Assembly (NCBI GenBank): GCA_002633005.1 | Contig: NMRA01000290.1 | Span: 457,121 to 521,120, forward strand | Source of the DNA: Phoronis australis | Taxonomy: Eukaryota > Phoronida > Phoronidae | Length of the DNA: 64,000 nucleotides | Direction of reading: 5' to 3' | Part shown: positions 41,033 through 54,800 of the stretch, piece by piece | Layout: each line of letters starts with the position of its first letter | Position numbering within the stretch: position 1 is the first letter of the stretch | Program-made: the position numbers and the translations under genes | The notes under the pieces: model-generated | Database searches by the model: none | What the model was told of the DNA's origin: nothing | The model's input: only the letters and a program-made list of their open reading frames with translations

Positions 41033-41665
41033 TGTCGTGTCACATAGGCTCATTCTGCCTTACTCTCCCTTTCTGGATTAGTTTTTAAGTACCTTGTTAG
41101 ATGTCGGTATGAGATTGCCATTATGGACGCAGCATGCTCGGAACTGTTTTTACTAGAGTTATTTTAGTTATTCCTAGAATTTGGCCTTGTTACAGAGGAT
41201 AGTTTGTAAGTAGTTTGTTATTTAGTCATATTTCCTTCCGTTCTTGTAGGTATTTGCTTCAGTGTTCTCGTAATTTCAGTAGTTTTATTTGCCATCTTTT
41301 CGATCTGCCATTGTTTGTTACCGATTTGCAGGACGCCTCATTGTGGTGCATTTCTCTAGTTTCAGAGTATTTGACTTTCATTACTGTTTATTTAGATTAA
41401 GGAATTCGCAGTATTATTCTTGCAGTATTTGTTGTACCTGTTCTTCAGATATTTCTAGATATTCCTTTGATGTAGCTCGGTCTCTTTAGAAATTATCTCC
41501 CCTGATTTCATTGGACTGTGTCCTTGCCTTGTGTGGGGTTGTTTTATCTTCCTCTTTAGCGCTCTTGTATGCCTTTATAAATTGCACAGCATACTGACAC
41601 TGTTCATTGTTTTCTTTCAGTTTTCACTAGCTTACAATAAATGATCCACTTCTGGAATTGTTGTA
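41033..41665 (+). repeat. 3' LTR of the BEL/Pao element
   Basis: Direct repeat of 36521-37161, same first 19 bases, preceded by the purine-rich tract ending GGAGCGGAG. It differs from the 5' LTR by scattered substitutions and a few short indels (for example a short deletion near 41280). Confidence 0.92.
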
Positions 41666-42801
41666 ATTTGTAGTTAGTCAGATAAAAAAACAGACCATAT
41701 AAAATTATCGCTGTTGTATGCCTTGGGGGAGGGGGAAAAGAGTGTGCTTCGTACGCTAGTGAAAATGGCAATAATTGTGAGCCTTCTCTTACCTAACTCC
41801 ATGGGTTATAATGCGATTCAGCCCAGCTTACCAATAGCCTGTCTGGTGTCAGCTTTGAACTGTAGCAAGCAGTCATAATTTTGGTGAAGGTGGTTCGATT
41901 TTAATGATCAAAATACTATTGCTGACGGTTTGAGTTAGTTATTCTTTTTGTCAAAAATTCTGAGTTGAAAATATCACAATCAATAAAATATTTTGCACAG
42001 GAACATATCTAATATCAATAAGTTATGCACACGCATTTTGGTTTAATTTTATGGCTAATAACTGGCCTCACTAAGGGTACCCAACTTGAGGGCAAAATGT
42101 AGACACTAATGTAAAAAGCTAAAATTGCCACAAGGGGGCAGAGCGGTGGTTGAATCTGTCTGAAAATGCACTCACGCTGTCCCATTCATGATAGGATCAC
42201 GTCTGCAAAATTCCACGAACATTCAACAAGAGGTTTTGGAGATACAGCAACGGACACCGGACATCAGATGGATAGACAGAAATGACTGAATAATGGGCCC
42301 ACATATACATGCACGCAAGTGTAAATGCCTGTACAAATAAATACAATGTTTTCAAGTGAAACACATCTAACATCCACAAAATGAAAAACCTGCTGCAAAT
42401 AAATAATGAGAATAATCATAACGGGAATTTTGGAAATAAGCCCATCCAAAAAAGGTGTATGTGCACAATGATTATCCATTGGCGCAGACTTTCAATACAA
42501 CTTTTGGTGATAGACTTGCAACATTTTGATGGTTTCTGTGTTTTCCCCACATATGGGAAAACGAAAATGAGGCTTAATGAGTAACACGAGTCTTCCAAGT
42601 CTGATCAAGTGCACATTCACGATCATGATATCTTGATAAACCTGTAGCCTTGCAATACAGCAACTGTGAGTTACTACAGAGAATGAATAAACCATAGCTT
42701 GATTTACAACAATTTTAAAACCTCAAAAAAGAACCCAAAACCCTGGAAAATTTTTAACATTTTCACTGTCTTCTAAAAATTTTTATGTCTCCTGCCTGTG
42801 T
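41666..42801. other. Spacer between the BEL element and the LPCAT gene, including one 145-bp-family unit
   Basis: No gene. A single degenerate unit of the ~145-bp family lies at about 42110-42250 (GCCACAAGGGGGCAGAGCGG). It is followed by a tail with CCGGACATC, GACAGAAATGAC and CCCACATATACATG that matches the end of the larger array near 57460-57535. The rest to 42801 includes the presumed 3' UTR of the minus-strand LPCAT gene; no clear minus-strand AATAAA was identified. Confidence 0.45.
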
Positions 42802-45800
42802 CTAAGAATTCTTTTTCACACCATCTGCAATACAGTTATTACCAGAGTTCTTGAAGATCCTGACAAAGTTCTTTTGACTGGCTGCATGGCTTTTAAACTC
42901 ATCTAGAAAATGAACAAAGGTCAGTACTGTAAGAAATCACTAAACAACAATGGCATTCCGACTGTTTGCGTCAAAGGCAAGAGAGGTTACACAGACTCTG
43001 AAAGATCATGTGGAATGAAATAAAATGTGACAAAATGCAGGTAAAAGCAAGTTACCATGCTAAGGTGTGCTATTAAAAGGATAAATCCAACATTTTCAGC
43101 GCTGTAGAAAGGACTCTGCTTAATGTTATACCCTCGGTTTCAATGTAAATTATGATAATAAGCGGCATATTCCATTAAGCAGGTACTGAGTTGGCAATGA
43201 TCATAACCACTCTACTAAGCTGATCGTGCTAAGAGGAGAGTCGGAGTGTTTGACAGCTAAACAGGAAAACACCCATCCGATATTTTAAAGCAGGTGCTGA
43301 GCTCCCATAAGACAGCTGAATTAAGATGAATTAGGTTGGTTCTTGGGTAGAACAGCGAAGGTAAGTAGTCAATAAGCGAATGAGAATCAATTTTGCAGAT
43401 TTCTAATGACACTATCTGAGAACATGACAGTAATTCAGGACAAAATGGCAATTATTTTGGATGGCTTTAATTAGAAATTAGTATTTTTTCAACATATCAT
43501 TACAATAACCGGGATATTCTATTATCCGGTACGACATTAAGTAGGCTCTATTATATTAGTTTTAAATTGTCATCAGGCATATTTTAATAATTTACTTTTC
43601 CTCGACATCTAATAACCATGGATGCAAAGTTAATGAAGTGAGGTAATTGGTGTTCTGTTTCATTTCTAGGGTCCATTTCACTGAGCAAACAATGCACGGC
43701 TCATAGTCAATCAGCCATAGTGCTTGCTTATTGAAATAATACACAGAAACTTTTAATGTTATCCGTGGCAAATAATGTACATGTACACTCTACTGTTTAT
43801 TGTTTCACGTGACTAGTAAATACTTATGTTAGAACATAATAAACATTATGAAGAATAAAAACTATGAACTCAAGAAACATGGCAGACCAGCTATGTCAAT
43901 AAAAAAGATGATAAAAATAACCAATGGGTTGTAGTTATAACTACAACAAATAATTGGTGTGTCAAAGATGTATTTGTAGTGAAAGCAACACCAGAAACGT
44001 TTTTCCTTTAATAATGGCTGCACAGGCACCTTACCATAGCCAACTGTAGAAATGTCAGACTTCCCCATCTCAGACCACAGTTTATCTATATCTCCAGCCT
44101 CCAGGCCATACACCTCTTGTAGTAGATAAGTGAGATCAGATACTTTTATGCTGTGCACTTCATCACTCAACAGCTGAAAACGAGATAAATTTCCTTGTCA
44201 CAGAATCTGCGTCCTTTAATATTTGAACAGAGTAAAACACTATTATTAAACAAGATTGCTCGTGCACATCCCGGGTTTACAACTGTTACGACTATTGTGT
44301 TGGACACACACACGTTTCAATGACAAGTCAACTGCACAGTGATTGACTATAGGCATTTGATAGCGAGAGAGAGAGAGAGAGAGAGCATTTGCCAAAGAGG
44401 GAGGGAGGGGAGGNATGGAAGAGAGGCAGGGAGGAATGGAGAGAGAAAAAGAGGGAGAATGACTACAAAACATCTAAAACACATCATCAGGCCGATAATG
44501 TTAAGTGTGCTTGAAAGTTTACCTTGAACACAAGTTGAAGAGTGACCTCTGGTGAATCAACATTACATATCACAGAGAGTCCAATGACATAGTCTAGAAA
44601 ATCCACACTATCAGATTTGTTCTGAAATAGGTTATACAATCAAAGCTGAAATTAGTACAGTCACAGTAGCACTTAGAACATTTAACGGACTACTTGTTCA
44701 TTCCTGATTTTAAAAAAAAAATGTTTATGACAAATAGCGTTTCCAGATGATGCTGTAAGCATAAAACAAAAGAAAGGGATTCATAGACCTATGATCCAAC
44801 AATTTCATTATGAAAATCAGACATGAGAGGCCTCAACATTGATAAACTTGTATTCAAAACAGAACTCACTCTTATAGTCCCTTTGATTTCAAAGAGAATA
44901 CCACGAGAGATCGGCAGTAAAAATTCTTTGGTTCAGATAGGGCACAAAATGAAGATTGAAGTGGAATTTTCTTTTGACAAAATTGTCATTACAAATTAAT
45001 AAGTCTTAGAGTAGTTTGGTAGCAATCCCTTGGTGCAAAGAAATGAACATTAAGAAATTTAAACTGTTGGTAAAATAGTTTCTACTGCACACATGTAACT
45101 TATCAACAATTTGCAAAAAATGAGCAAGTGCAGCAAAGTAATAAGCTTTAAACAAATAAAGAACACAAATTTTAGCAACTCATTTTATACAAAATGTAAC
45201 CAGAACTATTGAAACATTTGTTTCACAGAATGATATAAACATGCAGCTGGCTTTACGTAAAATGAGAATCTCACGCGGTCAAACATGCGAAAAAGCTTTT
45301 CCAAGTCATCAGACACTGATCTATTCAATTTTTGAGCAAATTCTTGCAGCGTCATTGTGCGAGGTATCAGCTGGCAGACAAGCGTAGACAGCAGCTCTTT
45401 GGAACCCTTCACGTTATACCTGAAATATGGCATTTTACTCTCACAGTGAATGCATCACTTATGGGTTTCCAAACTTATCGGAAAAGTGGGACAAAATCCC
45501 CATCTTGTTGCATGAACTCGCCTAAGCTTAAGATGCAGAATACCAGCATGAGGCCTTACAAACGTCCACTAAATTCCTTCTATACAGTAACAGGTTAGCA
45601 ACATGACAATAAGGGAAGTCAGACAAAAATTCACATTGCTTCTTATCTAACAAAGTGTCCATTACACGGCAGTGACCACCGAATGATAAGTATTGCACCC
45701 ATGGTCATATAAAAACCTGATGAACACATCTTTGCCAATTTTCCATGTCACAAACCATGACGGCGTTTTCCCGTTCAATGACTTTACCAGATGTAGAGGG

Positions 45801-48800
45801 TGGTGAGCATGTGATAACATCTAGCTTCTTTGTTAACTGCCAAGCACAGTCATTTGTCTGGTACGGTAAGAGGCAGGCCGATTATCTACCAGGCTTATTA
45901 CAGACCAGGTGTGAACACAGTCAAACCCAGAGTGAATTGGTATACGTTTGGAAAGAATAGATTGTCGTAACTTCGCTTGTACTTGGGCGATTTTGGCGAT
46001 TCAAAAACTAAACATGATCACCATTTGAAGAGGATTTCAGAAATGCTATTGGTTTATGTTCAAATATGTTATAACCGAACTTTTATTTTTAACAGCACAG
46101 CCCAGTCAGGCTAGATACGATCTTACTGGAGATTAGAGCAATTATCGAACAAAAGTGAGCTGGCACTCCAACCATAAATACCAGAATGGAGTTAAGATAT
46201 TGGCTACAGGGATCATCTTCCCAACTTGTTGTTGGGCTATAGAATCGAACAAGTTGGGAGCAACGGGAAAACGACGTAATGCACTAACTTTTGAAGGAGT
46301 GGCTCCAACAGAGCGTGAATTCCCCTTGAAAAGTTAGGATGACTTTTTCCCAAAGAAACATGATAAAATTGGATTTGGTTTATTGACACGCTTAGAATGA
46401 CTGGCCTGTGAGTTGTGACAAGCGACAAAAGACTGCGCAAAAGCTTTTAAAACACTGTTATAATAATGGACTAGATTGATATCTGGATTCTGAAACCCGT
46501 GGTCTGGCATTGAAATCAAAGGAGAGATATTTATGATTTGACGCATGTAAACTATAGAAGATGGCTCCAATGAAGAATATTCTTTCTGGTTTTTGCCTTA
46601 TTACATAGGGAAAAACTTCTTTCTTCCAGACAGAAATTTTATCCATGGATACCTTAGCACAGTAAACAAGTTACCCACCAGCTGATATATTTAGTATTAA
46701 AGAAGACACATATTGAACTGATGGATATCTCATCTTGGACGTAATTTTGATAAGTTGCAAAGAAATAAAAAGTTTACTTCATTTTAGTTACGGCAACTCT
46801 CCCCTTATTTCGTACAAAAAATTGCTGAAATTGTTAATTTTTCCCTTTTCAAGGCTGATTACTTAAATACAAATAACGGAAACTTTACCACACGCTTTAC
46901 GGCATCTACACACTACCATGCTAGTACTAGACTAAATTTTTCTTAATCTTTAATCTTGCGAAGAAATTTTACAAAATAGGATTTCACCTGTCAGCCATAT
47001 TGTGCGCTCAGAATTCCTGCATCTTCCTGAATTTTCCATAGATAGAAGTACCAGCAGATTCACCTTCTTTTTACAGTATACATTGTGAGTATTTTTGGTC
47101 TAGTATATTGATTAACAGACTATTTGGACACATGTACAAACTGGAATGATCTTTGGAAGGTGTGGCGGCTAGATCTCGGTGCTTAGAAAACTAGGACGAA
47201 CCATGTGGTGTGATATTGCTGATGAATGACGACTTACCCCAACTTCTTTTGAAGTATCTGTAACTCCACCAGTCCATGGGCAATTGGTGGGTAATACTGC
47301 AGGGAGGTCACTTTCAGTTTACATTCCTCTAATGTTGCATCTGTGCACGGCACTCCAAGGAACCTGTAATGACCAGACATCATGACGGAAGAGATAAAAC
47401 ACTAAGTGAACGCACCTTATCGGAACAAACTAATGACTTGAGTAATACGCGACATCATGGAGTTTTACAAAATGTAATAAATATTCTACTATAATGCAAT
47501 GCAAGTACATGGTGACATGAACCCGTTTCTTCTAAGAAGTAAGCCATAAACAGCTGCAGTACCGAGATGAAGGTTCAGGGGTGTGCTCCATAGAGCAAGC
47601 TTCATGCAAAATCATGTATTAAAGTGAAAGGTGAGTGTTTTGCAAGTAGGCTCGGGCCTTAGTAGCACTGACGAGGAAAATGGCCACGAGGCTGGAATGT
47701 TGAATTAAATGAAAATCCATGTTATACTTTCCATTCAATAAACAAAGTTTTCTCACCCCAAGTGTTTTGTCGTGCGTTACCAAATGCAGCCCTGTTCTGC
47801 GCACAAATCATTTTGAACATACTGCTTTAAAATGGAAAAATTTCCATCCCACAACTGAGCTGGTTTCATCTTTCCTTCTCTTAAATGATGCATCACTACA
47901 TGAAATTTAAATGTACTATCCAAATCGCCAATGAGTGACTCCCTCTAGGGTTTGATCACAAAACTAGTATATTCTGCTATACTTAGTTAACCACTATAAA
48001 ATATTGTTTTTAATGCCTGAAGAAACAACTCCTCAATTTCAACTTGCTTTTTTCAATATTCAGTGACAGATTTGTCAGTCCTTTCTAAGGACAGAAAGGG
48101 CTTATAATCTGAGGTCAATTCAACTGCACTATGCGGTGGTCTAATTCATAAGTTAATATTTCAACATAAAAATTTCTGAGAACAAGTGCACTGAAATGGG
48201 TTTTAAAACGGTCTGACCCAGAACCAACTACCATGATTATTTGTTGGCCTTATGCTAAACAAATATTCTCCCTATACATCAAATAAAACGTAAAAATTGA
48301 AAAAAAAAAATAAGATCAGTTGCGCCTCTTACTTTGCCATGGTGCTTCTAACATTCCTTGCAAACAGCTTGGAGTCGGCCTTTTCTGCTTCACATGGATA
48401 ATAGACTGGCAGGTATATGATTTCACACCCGTTGTGAAACTGACAAAGGGTTAACCACAAGAGATAAAGGCTGAAAAACAGTTTTGCACTCTATGAAAAA
48501 TAAAAGGCGTCACAAAACAAAATATCAGAAGCTCACAGAGGGAAAGTGATCAATTTGATGGTTCGAAAGACCTTTGCGGAAATTTTGCACGGCAAACATG
48601 AATTGCTAATTAAGAAAACATACCATTTAAAATGTCTTTTTGAGTATGACAAGGTAATACTGAGAACATGTTAGGGGAAAGCCAAAGATTTGTTACAAAC
48701 CATTTTTTATGGTTTAAAGTTATTATTTAAAAGTACAGATTCATTCTGAAAAAAAGATCACCTTTACGATAAAACTTTTCAAGAAAAAATAGCAGCTAAT

Positions 48801-51800
48801 TTTCAAAACTTCAAAATATTACTCTACTATGATTGCAAATCCTCAAAATTTTTCCAACTGCTGTTTGGTACAAATCACGCTGTTGTGTTCTAAGCTGAAG
48901 TTTTAGGGTACATGAAATTTTATTTTTACACCAAATTGTTGTGTATTTATCTATTCCTTATCTGACTGAAAACAAGATAAAATGTTTTTGAATTTTGACT
49001 TACGCACTGGGACCATCCCAAGTCCATGCAAGAGTTTTCTGCAAGACAAAAACAAAATAACCGTAATGGCAGGTCGTGCTGCCAGATTCAGGGTAACATT
49101 TTTAGAAAAAAATAGGCTTCGGGTCCATATTTTGCCAAACAAACACCCAATCAAACAAAGGAGCAAATATTTAGCCACTGATCCTGTGTGAACAATTTCA
49201 TAACTCCCCATAGTTAAGTTTGTGAAGGTGACAAGTTGGTGGAACCAGTAATAACAAATGGGAAAACTGGAACATGAACAAGATGATGTCACAAAGGCAA
49301 ATAATAATCTTCCCAGGAACAAATCTTTTTTGTTGTGAAATGTAAATCTTTATACGAGATACGATCTATCGGTGGTAATAACTAACACAAAGGTGGTAGG
49401 TTTGCTCCGTCCAACACTTGGAAAGGTACTATAGACCATATCTCGCAAGAACACAGCGGGAAGCTCCACCTTTCTCATCATACCAATCATCATTCCTCAA
49501 GAAGGGGACGGGATGCTTCCAAAAGCTTAAGGATTTGAAGTACCATAGTGCAACTGAACAGATTTAATTTCTTTGATTAACTCTTGTTTTGGTTACGTTT
49601 TCAAAGTAGTGTTTATCAACTTTGTTACGTGACTTTATATTCCCCATGGAAGCTTACCAAGGAGTTAGTGAAGCGGATGCAGGCTGGTTGGACAGGTAGA
49701 CCAGGTGCAAAGCCACCTGGAACAGACAGGTAACACAGGTATAACACAGAGAAAAAACAGCTTAAAAAGCTCACACTGTACCAACAATAGTTTATAACTC
49801 TATGGAACCAGCCTGACAGTAGCCATAATTATAAAAAAATAATTGAGGTGGTCTGATACACGTTGTATCAGACGTGCGCAGGCCTCGCATGTGGGCCCAT
49901 TGCACTGATCACCTGGAAATATTTTTATGCTTTATTGATATATGGTTAAAACCGAGCTGAGGAGCTAGAAACCCGGCTCAAGGGTTTAGCAGTGTGACCT
50001 GGTGGGACATAATTACTTTTGGCATGTAAAATTGACATGCCAATCAAATTATTAAGCATGGACTCGTGTAGTAACAACCTGTGAGTTCTCTCCAAGACCA
50101 GAAACTGCTTCCAAGAGAACAACTTGAGATCAGTTCTATAACAGTAAGCGAGGTTTATTACACCCTTAAAAGCTTAGACCCTGACTTTTCCTTCTATGCT
50201 TTATAGCTTGTAATGGGATAAAGAGTACATTGCACCACTTCACTGCTTTTATTGTCCCCCCAAAAACCTAAAATCAGAAAAATTGCAGGCATTAGACACA
50301 GACTATGCTGAAGACAATCTCATAGACAAGTTGGGTTGATTAATGCTTGCTATTGCTTGGCTTATGCAGGGTCTTTAGGTTACCAAGAGAAGGAAATGAA
50401 TGTATTGTATTGGTTGTTGTAATAGCGGCCACAGACACACACATCATACAACTGAAGTTATTGTCTGTACACAACGCCTTCTAGTGAGCTGTCGCTGAGG
50501 TTTGTCTATCATATATTTGACTTTTCAAATTATAATAATATAAGGATTTTTAAACTTGGTCATTTCCCAATTTCCTGAAGGCAGCTCTATGCTTATTATT
50601 CATCTTAGTTGGCTTTTTGTCGACAGTAACATCTAACAGGTTACTCTAGTCAACCTGACTCAGATACAATGCAAAAAGAAATGTGTCATTAAACTTGAAT
50701 GACAACAGCTACCAAGACAGAGTACATCATGGAGTTATTCTTGAGAGATACTGGGATTTTCCATAGATAAGCCAACCCAATAAAACGCCCATGGGCACTT
50801 ATTCGGAAAATTATGCTGAATAAACGCCCATGGCCGTTTATTTGGTGTAACAACTTGGGCGTTTATTCCGGCGGAAAATTTCTCTTAAAAGCCTACTAAG
50901 TGTCAACTTATAGTCACAAATTCAGTTTTGAGGAGCACTTATCATTTATAAAAACAAACAAAGTGCTGTCGAGCTATGCATTTATTAACACAGAATTTAA
51001 AAACACATTTTCAAGTAAAAAATGGCAAAGTCATGAAATCTATGACTTTCCGTTTACACGCCTTCTTTTCCGAATAAACACCCGGGCGTTTATTTGGTGT
51101 TATTACGTCTGAAATTTTTTATTTCCAAATACATGCCCACAGGCTTATCTACGGAAAATCTGGTACTAATGCCTGTTAGCATTTGGCTGCTGCAACACAA
51201 CAACATTGGAATAATTTAAAGGGAAATGTTACCCTTTTTAACGTGTTTTCGGTCAATATGACATGTCTTGCATACTCTGTTTTTTTAAACCTTTCTGCCC
51301 ATTTTAGTAAAAATACAATTAATAAAATATAATTATTCATATCGAAATTGTGATGCATTAAGCAAACTGAAATGCTTTCACATTTATTAGTTTTACTTCC
51401 TGTTTCAGGCATCACTGCTCAAGTGAAATAATCCATCCTTATATATCAAAGGTGTGACTGAAAATCGGCAGGCCACTGGGCCACTGAGCACAGTCATGGC
51501 AAAAAAGTGAGAGAGTACAGCTTCGTCATCCCAGCCGGCATTTCCACGAACTTGCTCACTGTGTCATACTTCTAGTTTGAAGAACTGTAAGTCTAGACTC
51601 AAAAGATTCAAAGTAAATTATACAGTATACCCAGTAAGTAAAATATGCCAAATTGACCGAAACACCTTCAAAACAAGGAAAACATTCCCCCCTTTAAACC
51701 CTTCACACCATGGTCATAAATGCTTGAATTCGGTTACCATCAATTTTGGTATGATATTTTACGTATTTCTTTTTTCAATTTGTGTACTTTTAATCAAGAA

Positions 51801-54800
51801 AAAAACCCAAAAATTAAAAAATTAAAATTTTGGTGTGATGTCACCAGTTGATCCAGTCTCCGCCGTTATGCTGTTCTATACCAGTCGCGAGCCATAGTCC
51901 AAAACAGAGTTTGACCGAGTATTACGAAAAGTTGCATGTGCAGAGGATGCAGTAACAGCAATCGGACAGACAACAATCAGTTTTTGCATTTCCAAAAGAC
52001 AGTAAGATCGCCCCAAAATGGCACAGGTTAGTGCGTCAGACACGGGTATGGCAGTACATGGTGGAGCAAGCGATTCATTCTGGAGACACGGTGTGCTCAG
52101 TGCATTTTGAAGAATCGTGCTTCGATCCGTCGCAGAAATGGAGATTTGATGGAGGTTGCTCCATCGAGTAAGGGCATTTGATGGAGAAAAAGTGTATTGC
52201 ATAGTACCACTGCTGGGAATGTAGTTGCCACGCACATACAGAGTATGAGCCTCAGTATCAAATTGTGACCAAGATGATAAATGTGATTGCAGTAAGTTTT
52301 CATCAGTCTATTCTTGTTCAAGATTTTGTGGAAATGCATGCTATCCACATATATGTCAATGCCCAATAATAGAAAATGGTATATAGATGCCACGCAAATA
52401 GTCATGACTGCAGCCGGCACAGAGGCTACTGGACCAAAATAACCAATGAATCACAACGGTACAAAGCCTTCATAATTTCGGAACCGACAAGACAGAAACA
52501 AGTATCAGTTATCAGAAATAAAATCCACTTAGCATCACTATAAGATATGATCATTCCTGACAAACACATTCAAAGTAATGAAATCAGTGTCCGCTAATCA
52601 CGACTGGGCTTTGACAGTCAGGTTAAAAATTTGAATGAGATTTACAGTTCGAGATACATATTACTCGACACTAAAATGGTCAGAAAATTAAATTGTGATT
52701 CAATAAAAGGCTTTAATTACCACTCTGAAATCAGGACAGTCTGCAGACTGAGTACGCTCAGACTTGGCTTCACTCGCCGGAGATGCCGGTGCGGGAGGGT
52801 CGAGTTTGTACGGCCTCAAACACGCAAAGTATGCCCATACGGCTAAGTCTAATTCATTATCTGTTTCACCTATGGCCAGAGTTTTGTCTTAACCCCATCT
52901 CCATACCTGTCTTCATAGTACTTGTCAAGCTCGCTCTCTAAGTCTTCGTAACTTACAAAATCACTACTATTCGCCATTGCATAATATATACTGTCAACTG
53001 TTCAACGTCTTCCACTCAATTATTTCCCGAACTAAGTGCTTGTTTAGCTAGACTTTGTGTTATTAAATCCTTATGCATGGTCCAAAACCTCAAAAAATCC
53101 ACTGAAGGAATGCTTTAAAGTGACATTATCAGTTGGAAAATCGGCCCCTGCGCCGAGCCTGCAGTCCTCGCAGTTGAAGTCAAGTGCTTAGATGACTGAC
53201 CTAAATCCCACTCAGTAAAATGGCAGTCAGAGTATTTTAACTGTATTTAACTGGTCACCGACCTTGATGACAAGAATTTGCAGTTTGTAATCTATTCACA
53301 AAAACACAAACAACAGTATTATTTTACAACTCTGGCCAGATTTTATAATTTCAAAAAGTTCCATTCAACAATAATCCTATAATAAATAAATGTTCCTTAG
53401 TTTAATTATGTTATTCTTTTCTCAAGGAGTCAAGACACAGACCTTGCTTGAAGCACATCAAACAGCTGCCATTGCTGGTGGTGCCCTCTGGGAAGATGAG
53501 GATCTGCGGCCAATCTCCAAGGGCTCGTCGCTCAATCTCTTTTATAGTGTGCTGTCTGGAGTTAGGGTCTTCCCTTCTAACATACAGGGGTTCTGTCAGT
53601 CTTGTCAGCACTGCAAGTACAGCGATGAGAAGGAATCTAAGCTTTCTACTACTTCTTCGAACTTGAAATTGTTTTTGGCACTTTCCATTCTACTGTGCTC
53701 GAGAACACTTGATGATCTCTAGACTCGAGTCAAAAACTCAAGAAAAAAATTACAATTTCAAGTAAAAGCTCATGACAAGCTTTTAGCAAAAATTAAGTAA
53801 AACAATTCCAAGTTCGATCTTGAGTAAAAAGATTAGACCTCGGGTGAATGCTTTTGGTGGGCTAGAAATCTACAACTTTAAATTAAGATAAAATTCTGAG
53901 GCACTGCAACGCACCAAACATATTGATCTTTAACTGGACCATAGTACAAGAAGTGGTAATTTGCCTCGCTTCATAACCAGCACAATTGTTCTGACAACAT
54001 CAAAATCAAAACATAATAGGGCCTCCACAACTTAACAGCCATACTGGTTGCCATGCCACAAGGTTGGTGACTGGGGGGGGGGGCAAAAGTTTGAGAGCTT
54101 AAACTACCAAACTGTCCCTAATTGTCTCTACCACTCATGAAGCTTCAGGTACCCAAAAATATAGATCTGCTCCTGATTGTGGCAACCTGGACAAACAGAG
54201 TTTAACCCTTATCATGCGCTAGGCGAGGTCAGCCGACAAGCCTATTATCCTATTAAAATGCGTCGGGTGTACTCAATCGCCTAAAATAAGCTACGGCTAG
54301 GCTGCGCAAGGAGAGTGTACTCACCCCAGGACACTGGTGTTTTTCATTCNCAAGTAAAAGCTTATGACAAGCTTTTAGCACAAATTAAGTAAAACAATTC
54401 CAAGTTCGATCTTGAGTAAAAAGATTAGACCTCGGGTGAATGCCTTTGGTGGGCTAGAAATCTACAACTTTAAATTAAGATAAAAGTCTGAGGCACTGCA
54501 ACGCACCAAAGATATTGATCTTTAACTGGACCATAGTACAAGAAGTGGTAATTTGCCTCGCTTCATAACCAGCACAATTGTTTTGACAACATCAAAATCA
54601 AAACATAATAGGGCGTCCACAACATAACAGCCATACTGGTTGCGATGCCACAAGGTTGGTGACTGGGGGGGGGCAAAAGTTTGAGAGCTTAAACTACCAA
54701 ACTGTCCCCAATTGTCTCTACCGCTCACGAAGCTTCAGGTACCCAAAAATATAGATCTGCTCCTGATTGTGGCAACCTGGACAAACAGAGTTTAATACAG

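Larger units (their letters stand above)
36521..41665 (+). mobile_element. BEL/Pao LTR retrotransposon, internally deleted and carrying nested insertions
   Basis: Two direct LTRs of ~640 bp bound a 5.1-kb element. Inside are gag-like ORFs (37349 to ~37775 and 39567 to ~40050), then a BEL/Pao-type integrase region (~40050-40978) ending just before a purine-rich tract (AGGAGCGGAG) at the 3' LTR. Protease, reverse transcriptase and RNase H are missing: gag runs straight into the integrase N-terminal side. A non-LTR element interrupts gag, and that in turn holds a small TIR element. Frameshifts and stops make it non-functional. No convincing primer-binding site or target duplication was found; the 5' flank ends CACT and the 3' flank starts ATTTG. 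Gene order and integrase words (DVFGPW, RAIHIELLESMDT, FNPPHASNFGG) identify the family. Confidence 0.9.

Noticed and set aside
44246-44527. ORFs through the GA-rich tract, containing X
   Set aside because: Low-complexity sequence with an undetermined base; not coding.
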